A DNA stretch of 40,180 nucleotides from Candidatus Fiminaster equi (GTDB taxonomy: Bacteria; Bacillota_I; Bacilli_A; RFN20; CAG-826), in the NCBI GenBank assembly GCA_018064745.1, contig JAGHUR010000017.1, positions 1 through 40,180 on the forward strand. The letters run 5' to 3'. The translations under genes and the position numbers were made by a program. Below are positions 30,915 to 38,133 of this stretch, in pieces. Each line of letters opens with the position of its first letter. Within the stretch, counting starts at the first letter, position 1. The notes beneath the pieces were generated by a model, which was not told the DNA's origin, did not search any database, and worked only from the letters and a program-made list of their open reading frames with translations.

Positions 30915-32108
30915 ATGACATTAAAAGAAACTCGCAAAAATTGCAAATTAACTCAAGAAGAAGCAGCAAAAGTTGTAGGTGTTGCTCTTCGTACATATGT
31001 TTCATATGAAAAGGATGAAAAGAAAGCTGATCAATTAAAATTAACAAGAATGATTGAAATTTTAAATGAACATGCAGCAAAGGATACATCAATCCTTAAA
31101 GACAAAGTCTTATTGATTACAGGTGGTACTGGTTCATTTGGCCATGCAGTTGTAGATAGATTCTTGGAAACTGACATCAAAGAAATCAGAATTCTTTCTC
31201 GTGATGAAAAGAAACAAGATGATATGAGAAAGGCATATAACAACTCCAAACTTAAATTCTATATTGGTGATGTTCGTAACCTTCCAAGTATTATTGATGC
31301 ATTCAAAGGTGTTGACTATGTTTTCTCTGCAGCAGCACTTAAACAAGTTCCATCTTGTGAATTCTATCCAATGGAAGCAGTCAGAACTAATGTTATTGGT
31401 TCAGACAACGTTATTACAGCATGCGTTCAAAACCATGTTAAGAAAGCAATCTTCTTATCTACAGATAAAGCAGCATACCCAATTAACGCAATGGGCATTT
31501 CAAAAGCTCTTATGGAAAAGAACGTTATTGCAAGATCAAGACAACTTCTTGAAGGCGATACAGTTCTTTGTTTAACAAGATATGGTAATGTCATGGCATC
31601 TCGTGGTTCAGTTATTCCTCTATTTTTACAACAAATCAAAGATGGTAAACCAATTACAATTACAAATCCTGATATGACAAGATTTATGATGACACTTGAT
31701 GATGCTGTTGATTTAGTACTCTATGCATTTGAACATGGTGAACAAGGTGATTTGTTTGTTCAAAAAGCTCCAGCAGCCACAATTGATACACTTGCTAAAG
31801 CAGTTATCTCATTAACTGGTAGCAAGACTGGCATTTCATATATCGGAACACGTCATGGCGAAAAACTCTTTGAAACACTTGTCACTCAAGAAGAAATGCT
31901 TAAGGCTGTTGATATGGGCAACTTCTTCTGTGTCAAAGCAGATAATAGAGATCTCAACTATGATAAATATTTCTCCAAAGGAAACAAAAAGCTTAATCTT
32001 GGAGAATCATATACATCTCATAACACTGGAAGACTCGATGTTGAAGGTATGAAAAAACTTCTTAAAAAACTCGAATTATTTGGTGGTCCAGTTAGACAAC
32101 ACGAATAA
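30915..32108 (+). CDS. capE: XRE HTH fused to CapE-type UDP-GlcNAc 4,6-dehydratase/5-epimerase
   Basis: A 397-aa fusion. Residues 1-55 are XRE HTH (LTQEEAAKVVGVALRTYVSYEKDEKK). Residues 62-397 are a short-chain dehydrogenase-type sugar enzyme with NAD motif TGGTGSFG (69-76) and the atypical triad Thr183, Met193, Lys197 in STDKAAYPINAMGISK, the Met-for-Tyr replacement diagnostic of CapE/FnlA. It catalyses the first step to UDP-N-acetyl-L-fucosamine. Ordinary CapE lacks the HTH. It has a ribosome binding site and is cotranscribed with capF 20 nt downstream. Confidence 0.92.
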   Translation: MTLKETRKNCKLTQEEAAKVVGVALRTYVSYEKDEKKADQLKLTRMIEILNEHAAKDTSILKDKVLLITGGTGSFGHAVVDRFLETDIKEIRILSRDEKKQDDMRKAYNNSKLKFYIGDVRNLPSIIDAFKGVDYVFSAAALKQVPSCEFYPMEAVRTNVIGSDNVITACVQNHVKKAIFLSTDKAAYPINAMGISKALMEKNVIARSRQLLEGDTVLCLTRYGNVMASRGSVIPLFLQQIKDGKPITITNPDMTRFMMTLDDAVDLVLYAFEHGEQGDLFVQKAPAATIDTLAKAVISLTGSKTGISYIGTRHGEKLFETLVTQEEMLKAVDMGNFFCVKADNRDLNYDKYFSKGNKKLNLGESYTSHNTGRLDVEGMKKLLKKLELFGGPVRQHE

Positions 32109-32128
32109 TAAAATTTTAGGGACAAAAA

Positions 32129-33229
32129 ATGAAAGTTTTAGTTACTGGTTCTAATGGCTTTATTGGTAAGCACATGGTTAAGGCTTTGATCAAGTCCAAC
32201 CACGAAGTTTTGCCATACGATTTAGACAAGACAGAAAGTGACTTAATTAACTACATAAAAGAAGCTGATTTTGTCATTCATTTGGCTGGAATAAATCGTC
32301 CATTAACCGTTGAAGAATTTTATGATGGAAATACTAACTTCACAAAGAAAATAGTGGACTTTTTACGCGAAAATCGCCGTGAAATCCCAGTTATTATGTC
32401 ATCTTCCATCCAAGCTGCACTTGATAATGACTATGGCAAATCTAAGAAAATGGGAGAGGATTTTTTACTAAATTCTGGACTACCTGTTTATGTCTTCAGA
32501 TTAGCTAATGTTTTTGGTAAGTGGTGCAGACCAAATTACAACTCTGCAGCAGCAACTTTCATGTACAATATCGCTCATGATTTACCTATTGAAATCAGGG
32601 ACAGAACCTATGTTGTTCATTACAATTATGTTGAAGATATTGTTAATACTTTTTTAGGATGCGTAAATGGTGAAATTAAGCCATCTAAAAACATTCTTTC
32701 TGTTTCCCCAGCGCATGATTGTTCTCTTGGAGATCTTGCAGATAACCTCTACAGATTTAAAATGGCAGTGGAATCAGATGAACATCTTCCTGTAATTCAT
32801 AACGATTTTGAATATAAATTGTTTGTTTCATTCCTTGATTATTTAAGTGAAGATGGCTACAAATTCAATTTTGCAGCAGATCAACGTGGTTCATTCGAGG
32901 AAATCTACAAATCAAAGAAACATGGTCAGATATCAATCAACAAGTCTTTCCCAGGAATCACAAAAGGTGGACACTTCCACACATATAAGAATGAAATTTT
33001 TATGACTGTCAAAGGTGAATGTGTGACAAGACAAAGAAAAATAGGTGGCACTGAAATCCTTGAGTTCCCAACAAAAGGAATTGAATCTAAGAAAGTTGAT
33101 ATTATTCCTAATTATACGCACGACATTAAAAATGTTGGTGATGAGGAATCAATTACATTAATGTGGATCTCAGAAGTATACTCAGATGAAACTGCAGATA
33201 CATACAAAGAGGATGTAGACCTAAAATGA
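32129..33229 (+). CDS. capF: CapF-type bifunctional UDP-sugar reductase/epimerase
   Basis: A 366-aa enzyme for the second step to UDP-L-FucNAc. The N-terminal Rossmann domain has VTGSNGFIGKHM (residues 5-16) and the YGKSK active-site motif. The C-terminal cupin (about 245-366) has FPGITKGGHFHTYKNEIFMTVKGE with the zinc-binding histidines. It follows HTH-capE directly; the ribosome binding site is weak (TAGGGA). The TGA stop overlaps the next start by 4 nt. Confidence 0.93.
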   Translation: MKVLVTGSNGFIGKHMVKALIKSNHEVLPYDLDKTESDLINYIKEADFVIHLAGINRPLTVEEFYDGNTNFTKKIVDFLRENRREIPVIMSSSIQAALDNDYGKSKKMGEDFLLNSGLPVYVFRLANVFGKWCRPNYNSAAATFMYNIAHDLPIEIRDRTYVVHYNYVEDIVNTFLGCVNGEIKPSKNILSVSPAHDCSLGDLADNLYRFKMAVESDEHLPVIHNDFEYKLFVSFLDYLSEDGYKFNFAADQRGSFEEIYKSKKHGQISINKSFPGITKGGHFHTYKNEIFMTVKGECVTRQRKIGGTEILEFPTKGIESKKVDIIPNYTHDIKNVGDEESITLMWISEVYSDETADTYKEDVDLK

Positions 33230-33456
33230 GAACAGTGGAAAAAGGTGCTAAATATAAACATTTCAAAGGAAATCTCTATAAGGTAATTGAGATAGCAAAG
33301 AACACTGAAACAAATGAAATGATGGTGGTGTATCAAGCTCTATATGGAGATTATGGTATATTTGTAAGACCACTTGTAATGTTTCTATCTAAGGTAGATA
33401 AAGAAAAATATCCTGATTCAAATCAGGAATACAGATACGAAAAAGTAGAAGATTAA
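33226..33456 (+). CDS. DUF1653 family protein
   Basis: A 76-aa protein matching the DUF1653 pattern: KYKHFKGNLYKVIEIAKNTETNEMMVVYQALYGDYGIFVRPLVMFLSKV. The family is a compact beta-rich domain of unknown function often found near metabolic genes. It is translationally coupled to capF through an ATGA overlap. Confidence 0.88.
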   Translation: MRTVEKGAKYKHFKGNLYKVIEIAKNTETNEMMVVYQALYGDYGIFVRPLVMFLSKVDKEKYPDSNQEYRYEKVED

Positions 33457-33485
33457 GGCATTAACTTTGTTAATGTCTTTTCTTT
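33455..33485 (+). terminator. Intrinsic terminator after capE-capF-DUF1653
   Basis: AAGGCATTAA/TTAATGTCTT, ten pairs (one G-T), loop CTTTG, T-rich tail. Confidence 0.85.
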
Positions 33486-33557
33486 ATAATTAAATACCTA
33501 TAATCTATATAATTTTTCTGTATTTTACACATACTTGTTTTTCTTTGAATATATAGT

Positions 33558-33580
33558 TGAGCAAAGCAAAAACTTGCTCA
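33558..33580 (+). promoter_or_regulatory. Leader hairpin before small membrane gene cluster
   Basis: TGAGCAA/TTGCTCA (7 bp, 9-nt loop) between a possible promoter (TTTACA near 33524, GAATAT 17 nt later) and the AAGGAG of the 31-aa ORF. Confidence 0.45.
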
Positions 33581-33597
33581 CTACCAAGGAGATAAAA

Positions 33598-33693
33598 ATG
33601 AGAGAAGTATTAATTAGAACTGGAATAGTAGTTGGACTCTTATTTTGTATTTTGTTTCAATTGCTTCTCTTCCACGCTCTAGTTGTTTGGTAA
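33598..33693 (+). CDS. 31-aa single-span membrane peptide
   Basis: MREVLIRTGIVVGLLFCILF... is one hydrophobic helix of about 20 residues with a charged N-terminus, ending VVW. AAGGAGAT precedes the ATG at a good spacing. No homologue is recognised. It is the first of three or four tiny membrane genes in one direction. Confidence 0.6.
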   Translation: MREVLIRTGIVVGLLFCILFQLLLFHALVVW

Positions 33694-33712
33694 AAAAAGA
33701 AAGGAAAACAAT

Positions 33713-33922
33713 ATGTTATCTACTTACTTCATTATTATGGGTATTGTTGCTGGCATTATCACTTTTGCATGGGCATTAGGCCAAATCTTTAAAGTGATCA
33801 AAACTTTCCAAGAATATGACACCTACTAGGAGAAGTTTGCTAGCATCTTAAATTTACTCGGAATTGTAACTATGGGTGTTGCAGTAGTTATCCTATTCTT
33901 TACTGTATCAGGATTACTTTAG
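33713..33922 (+). pseudogene. Two-span membrane protein split by an in-frame TAG
   Basis: ATG 33713, with AAAGGAAA upstream, encodes 38 residues (one membrane helix, then KVIKTFQEYDTY) to TAG at 33827-33829. The same frame continues with 30 more residues containing a second helix (LGIVTMGVAVVILFFTVSGLL) to TAG 33920-33922. The joined product, about 69 aa, would resemble the two-helix neighbour at 33962. A nonsense mutation is most likely. The TAG is embedded in TAGGAG, a ribosome-binding-like string, so a coupled second peptide with an unusual start is the alternative. Confidence 0.55.
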
Positions 33923-33961
33923 TAATCCATTTCAAGAAAATCCATTGAAAGGAGAAGAAAT

Positions 33962-34219
33962 ATGAGAAGACATTATGGCTTTGATTCCAAGTATTACAAA
34001 TGCATGGGATTTATGACAGTTTGTTTCATGGTTGTTGGTCTTGTTTTCTACACAATTTTCATGATCAGAACATTTGTGAATGGCACTGATTGGTTAGTTG
34101 GTATTTTGCTTGTCTTTGGTGAGCTCGCAATGCTTACACTTTTACCAGCTCTTGCTAACTCATTTATGGCACTTGGTTGTACCATTGAAAGAGATCATAT
34201 CAACGACTTAGACGACTAG
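33962..34219 (+). CDS. Small two-helix membrane protein, unknown function
   Basis: 85 aa with membrane segments at about 14-34 (CMGFMTVCFMVVGLVFYTIFM) and 44-68 (WLVGILLVFGELAMLTLLPALANSF), and an acidic end. GAAAGGAG gives a strong start. The family is not recognised. It is the last gene of the small-membrane cluster, followed by a terminator. Confidence 0.72.
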   Translation: MRRHYGFDSKYYKCMGFMTVCFMVVGLVFYTIFMIRTFVNGTDWLVGILLVFGELAMLTLLPALANSFMALGCTIERDHINDLDD

Positions 34220-34237
34220 TCGAATCTTCTAATAATC

Positions 34238-34272
34238 AAGGATGATACTTAAAATAAGTGTCATCTTTTTAT
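34238..34272 (+). terminator. Intrinsic terminator after small membrane cluster
   Basis: AAGGATGATACTT/AAGTGTCATCTTT, 13 pairs, loop AAAAT, T-rich tail. Confidence 0.9.
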
Positions 34273-34279
34273 TATTGGC

Positions 34280-34342
34280 TCTATTTTGAAAAAGTATCGA
34301 TTAATTCGAACAAAAAATTTCAAAACAAACACTCAAAATAGA
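34280..34342 (+). repeat. 10-bp inverted repeat upstream of McrB-like gene
   Basis: TCTATTTTGA (34280-34289) and TCAAAATAGA (34333-34342) are perfect inverse copies 43 nt apart. They flank an AT-rich stretch upstream of the promoter at 34372-34401 and may be a regulator-binding or looping site. Confidence 0.5.
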
Positions 34343-34371
34343 CCCATATATGTATAAATAGTAAATTATTC

Positions 34372-34401
34372 TTTGGAATAAGTAATATATTTTGGTAGAA
34401 T
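34372..34401 (+). promoter_or_regulatory. Promoter of McrB-like operon
   Basis: -35 TTTGGA (34372-34377), 18-nt spacer, -10 TAGAAT (34396-34401); TGGAGA then precedes the ATG. Confidence 0.55.
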
Positions 34402-34422
34402 ATAAAGCAACTGGAGATAATT

Positions 34423-36456
34423 ATGGAAACTACTAACACACCAAACTCACAACATAAAGTTGTAGCAACCAAGACAGTCATGAAAACCAAAAAAGTCCTT
34501 GTTAGCAAGGGTGTTTTCTTTTCTATCTTTGTTGTAATTTTTGCACTTGCTGCATTCTTTATGTTCTGCCTTGATAAGGAGAACTTCTTAAGAAAACAAT
34601 TTAACGCTAAATTTTTAAATTCTATTGCAGATTTCTTTAGCGGAACATTGAAGATTAACTTCGATGTCACGATGATGACATGGATTACATTCTTCTTATT
34701 TGTAATCGTCTTCTTCGCGGTATTTACAACATTCTTCTTTAAGAAGAACATCTTGCAAAAAAAAGAAGCAAAACAAATCCGTAAAAAAGGTGAACCTCTT
34801 TCTGCAAAGCAAAAAGTCACATTTAATGTAGTATATTTCATTCTTGCTGGTCTCTTAATGGCTGGTTTAATCCTACTTATTCTCCTTGTTTTAGTTCCAA
34901 ATTTACCACTTCCAGCTGCTCAAAAAAACGCATCATTTATTGGTCATAACTTGTTAACAAATACACTTCCAACTATCGGAATTGTCATGTTACTTGTTGC
35001 TATATTCCCAGCTGCATGTTTAGTTTTATTCTGCTTATTTAAAGTTATTGTCTTCTTGATTAGCTTAATTGTTTCAGGCGTTTCCAAATCAGTTATGCAA
35101 TCCGAAGAATATCAAGAATCAATGGCTGCAACACAAGCTGCAGCAGCAGATATTGCTTCTTCAATGGCAGAAGCCAAAGGCTTGTCAGGCGACGCACTTG
35201 CAAGAGCTAAAGATGCTCAAAAGAACGGACAAAAGAAAAACTCAATGGCCGGATTCAATATCTTCCCAGCTCTTGATAACATCGATAAGAAATATGAAGA
35301 AATTGAAGCTAAAAAGGCTGAAGAAGAAGCTGCTAAAGCACAAGCTGAAGCTGATAGACAAGCAGCAATTGAAAGAGGCGAAGAGGTTCCAGAAATTCCT
35401 GAACAAGAAGTTGTCGAAGAACCAAAAGAAATTACATATGAAGAATTCACACAGTTTGCATATGAGTTCCAATCATACCTTTGCCATCAAAAATATTACT
35501 TTGATCTTACAATTATTAGATCATTCATCGCAGGTCTTGCGTCTTCAAGAATGATTCTTTTACAAGGCTTATCAGGTACAGGTAAGACCACACTCCCACG
35601 TGTATTCCTTGAATACATTGGTTCAAAAGCATGGTTCTTCCCAGTCCAAGCAACATGGAGAGATAGATCAGACGTTACTGGTTATTTCTCAGAATTTGCT
35701 AACGAATTCAAAGAAACTGAGTTCTTAAAACACTTATATGAAGCTAGCTATACTCCAGACAAAGTTAACTTACTCGTTCTCGATGAAATGAATATTTCCC
35801 GTGTTGAGTACTATTTCGCTGACTTCTTATCAATCTTTGAATATCCATCAGCAGACTGGTTAGTCCCACTCATTCAAATCCACGATGACGTAGTCATGCC
35901 AAAGAAACTTGAAGGTGGTATGGCCCGTATTCCAACAAATACATGGTTCATTGGTACAGTTAACATCGATGACTCAACATTTACAATTACAGACAAGGTC
36001 TATGACCGTGTTATTGCTATTGACTTTGAAGAACTTAATATTCCATTTGAATCAGACTATCCATATGATCCACATCCATTAAAATGTGGTGAACTCGAAA
36101 AGATGTTTGCAGAATGTAGAGCGCACGAAGAAAACAAACTCTCCGATGAAGAAAAACTCAAATTCCTCAAACTCGCTGCATTTACTGCAGATACATTCGA
36201 TGTTAAGTTTGGTAACCGTATTATGAACCAAATTGAAAACTTCGTTCCTGTTTTCGTTGCCCTTGGTGGTACAAAGGAACAAGCTCTCGACTTAATGTTC
36301 GCAAATAAGATTCTCCGTAAATTAAACGGTAAATTTGAATCATACATTAAAGATGGTTTAGTTAAACTTACACGTTACCTCAATACTGAATACGGTAAAG
36401 GTGTATTCCTTAAGACTGAAAAATTAGTTAACCTCATTAGCAAGAAACTTGCATAA
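34423..36456 (+). CDS. Membrane-anchored McrB-like AAA+ ATPase
   Basis: A 677-aa protein. The N-terminal half has four hydrophobic regions, about residues 27-50, 85-110, 130-157 and 185-220. An Ala/Glu/Lys-rich coiled coil follows (about 285-330). The C-terminal half is an AAA+ domain with Walker [11 protein letters not shown] (about 381-390), Walker B NLLVLDEMN (about 449-457) and the McrB/AAA_5-type sensor motif FIGTVNIDDSTF (about 509-520). McrB normally binds GTP and drives the McrC nuclease; membrane anchoring is not the classic form. The following gene encodes a McrC-like partner 11 nt downstream. Confidence 0.82.
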   Translation: METTNTPNSQHKVVATKTVMKTKKVLVSKGVFFSIFVVIFALAAFFMFCLDKENFLRKQFNAKFLNSIADFFSGTLKINFDVTMMTWITFFLFVIVFFAVFTTFFFKKNILQKKEAKQIRKKGEPLSAKQKVTFNVVYFILAGLLMAGLILLILLVLVPNLPLPAAQKNASFIGHNLLTNTLPTIGIVMLLVAIFPAACLVLFCLFKVIVFLISLIVSGVSKSVMQSEEYQESMAATQAAAADIASSMAEAKGLSGDALARAKDAQKNGQKKNSMAGFNIFPALDNIDKKYEEIEAKKAEEEAAKAQAEADRQAAIERGEEVPEIPEQEVVEEPKEITYEEFTQFAYEFQSYLCHQKYYFDLTIIRSFIAGLASSRMILLQGLSGTGKTTLPRVFLEYIGSKAWFFPVQATWRDRSDVTGYFSEFANEFKETEFLKHLYEASYTPDKVNLLVLDEMNISRVEYYFADFLSIFEYPSADWLVPLIQIHDDVVMPKKLEGGMARIPTNTWFIGTVNIDDSTFTITDKVYDRVIAIDFEELNIPFESDYPYDPHPLKCGELEKMFAECRAHEENKLSDEEKLKFLKLAAFTADTFDVKFGNRIMNQIENFVPVFVALGGTKEQALDLMFANKILRKLNGKFESYIKDGLVKLTRYLNTEYGKGVFLKTEKLVNLISKKLA

Positions 36457-36467
36457 TCATATAGTAT

Positions 36468-37997
36468 ATGAAGACTGATATTGGCAATTACTTATCTAGC
36501 TACAATGAAAAGCTTTTAAATCAACTTGTTACCCAAGGTACTTTTGTTGAGATTGGAAAAGCATTTTCAAAGAGCTCTGCTGGAGCCCTTGCAAGTGGTT
36601 TAAAGAGCAATGCCTATGAAGAAAAAGTTGATTTCCCATGGATTGATCAACTCGATGAAGTAACCGAGAAAATCATGTCCATCGCTTCAAACCCACGTAC
36701 TCACGTACGTTTTGATAAGGAAATCCGTCTTGCAGAGCAAGCAGTTAAAGTTGATGGTAATGATATGAAAATGACCACCAAGACTTCTAAGCTTTGGAGA
36801 CTTAAAGATGAGGAATTTAAACCAGAGAAGGTTTATACAACTGTTTACGAAGCTGACTTCGCAATCTACGAAAATAGATTCTTACTCAACTTAGTTAATA
36901 AAATTAACAACTTACTTAACCACGCTATTGCAAAACTCAATGAAATGGTTAAGAGAGTCAATAAGAATTATGTTGGTCAGACGGTTTCTCTTGCATCTAT
37001 TGATGATGTTAAAGATATTGCAAACTTAGATAAGATTTCAGCACTCACACCAAAGAGTGAAGAAAACTTACTTTTAACAACATCTGATGCATCATTCCTT
37101 GATGACTGGAAGATGCTTGTCAAAGCAAAGAACAGAATTAATAACTTCTATTCAACCCCATTCTATCATTATTTAAAGGATCAAAAACCTCTTTCTGATA
37201 GTGATGTTCATATTACAAACATCTTAGCAGAAGACCGTTCTTATGCTCCATGCTATAACTTCTATTTAAGACTTATTAAAATGGACAAGGTTGAAGAAGA
37301 AAAGAAACCAGTTGATCCAATTGATTACCATAACTTTGTTATTTCTAACATTTTCTCTGTTTTAGCAGACCGAGGATTTATGGCACCATATGATGCTGGA
37401 AATAAACTTGAAATCAATGCTAACTTACTTAAATGTGAAAACTACAAAGTAGTGAAAGATGAAATGAATTGCTTCATCACAACAACTGATAAAGATCACA
37501 TTGATATTAAATTTGAATTTAACTACACAAAAACACCTCAAACAGAAGCTGATGCTATGTTTACTGGTAGAAGAGCATCCCTTGTAAGTATTGACCTTGT
37601 TTCGAAGAAAGACGAAGAATTCTTAAATGTTGAAGAATTATCAGTCCACTTTAGAAAACTCATCAACCAAAGACTTAAAAAGGATTACACTAACGCATTT
37701 GTTATTACACCAATTGATGGCACTGAGAAAGATGATGTAATCATCTGTTCACCTCATTGCTATAAGATTGATGCTAATATCACAAATATGATTAAATCAT
37801 GTCTTATCTTTGCAGAAGGTGATACTTCACTTTATGCAAAAGTTTGTCCAGTATGTGGAGCATACATGGATGGTGAACAAGAAAACGGTAACTGTTACTG
37901 TTCTAACTGTGGTTCAACCTATTCTCTTATGAGTCAAGGTACAAACGAACATAAGAATGAATTAATTTGGATCAAACGTATTAAGAATCCTGATTAA
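36468..37997 (+). CDS. DUF2357/McrC-like protein with C-terminal zinc ribbon
   Basis: A 509-aa protein. The N-terminal part resembles DUF2357 of McrC-type partners, with YEADFAIYENRFLLNLVNKI near residue 130 as the recognisable ENRF signature. The central part is alpha/beta and unassigned. Near 460-483 there is a zinc ribbon, CPVCGAYMDGEQENGNCYCSNCG, with CxxC pairs. I could not identify a convincing PD-(D/E)xK nuclease motif, so it may be a non-cutting partner of the AAA+ protein upstream or a divergent nuclease. No clear Shine-Dalgarno is present; it probably depends on coupling. Confidence 0.65.
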   Translation: MKTDIGNYLSSYNEKLLNQLVTQGTFVEIGKAFSKSSAGALASGLKSNAYEEKVDFPWIDQLDEVTEKIMSIASNPRTHVRFDKEIRLAEQAVKVDGNDMKMTTKTSKLWRLKDEEFKPEKVYTTVYEADFAIYENRFLLNLVNKINNLLNHAIAKLNEMVKRVNKNYVGQTVSLASIDDVKDIANLDKISALTPKSEENLLLTTSDASFLDDWKMLVKAKNRINNFYSTPFYHYLKDQKPLSDSDVHITNILAEDRSYAPCYNFYLRLIKMDKVEEEKKPVDPIDYHNFVISNIFSVLADRGFMAPYDAGNKLEINANLLKCENYKVVKDEMNCFITTTDKDHIDIKFEFNYTKTPQTEADAMFTGRRASLVSIDLVSKKDEEFLNVEELSVHFRKLINQRLKKDYTNAFVITPIDGTEKDDVIICSPHCYKIDANITNMIKSCLIFAEGDTSLYAKVCPVCGAYMDGEQENGNCYCSNCGSTYSLMSQGTNEHKNELIWIKRIKNPD

Positions 37998-38024
37998 TAT
38001 ATATTATATAGATAAGATATATAT

Positions 38025-38050
38025 AGACGTCCGAAAGGGCGTCTTTTATT
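38025..38050 (+). terminator. Intrinsic terminator after McrBC-like pair
   Basis: AGACGTCC/GGGCGTCT, eight pairs, GAAA tetraloop, T-rich tail. Confidence 0.87.
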
Positions 38051-38055
38051 AATTT

Positions 38056-38113
38056 TATGTCAAATATGTCAGTATTATGACAATATTTATTATTATATTT
38101 GCTTTTATATGAC
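38056..38113 (+). promoter_or_regulatory. TATGTCA/TATGACA operator array before HTH-capG
   Basis: TATGTCA occurs twice (38056-38062, 38065-38071). TGTCA (38067-38071) and TGACA (38078-38082) form an inverted repeat with a 6-nt gap. TATGAC recurs at 38108-38113 inside the promoter spacer. These are candidate sites for the XRE domain of the gene product. Confidence 0.6.
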
Positions 38114-38127
38114 TTTTGGCGTATTAT
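38099..38127 (+). promoter_or_regulatory. Leaderless promoter of HTH-capG
   Basis: -35 TTGCTT (38099-38104), 17-nt spacer, -10 TATTAT (38122-38127), then exactly 6 nt to the ATG at 38134. No Shine-Dalgarno. Confidence 0.8.
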
Positions 38128-38133
38128 TTAGGC

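Noticed and set aside
36468-37997. PD-(D/E)xK nuclease motif in the DUF2357-like protein
   Set aside because: Candidate acidic and Lys residues near 360-385 do not have the D...(D/E)xK spacing; not claimed.
38116-38133. TTG start adding MAYYLG to the CapG fusion
   Set aside because: It overlaps the -10 box, so it would lie upstream of the transcription start. ATG 38134 gives an HTH start like the other fusions.
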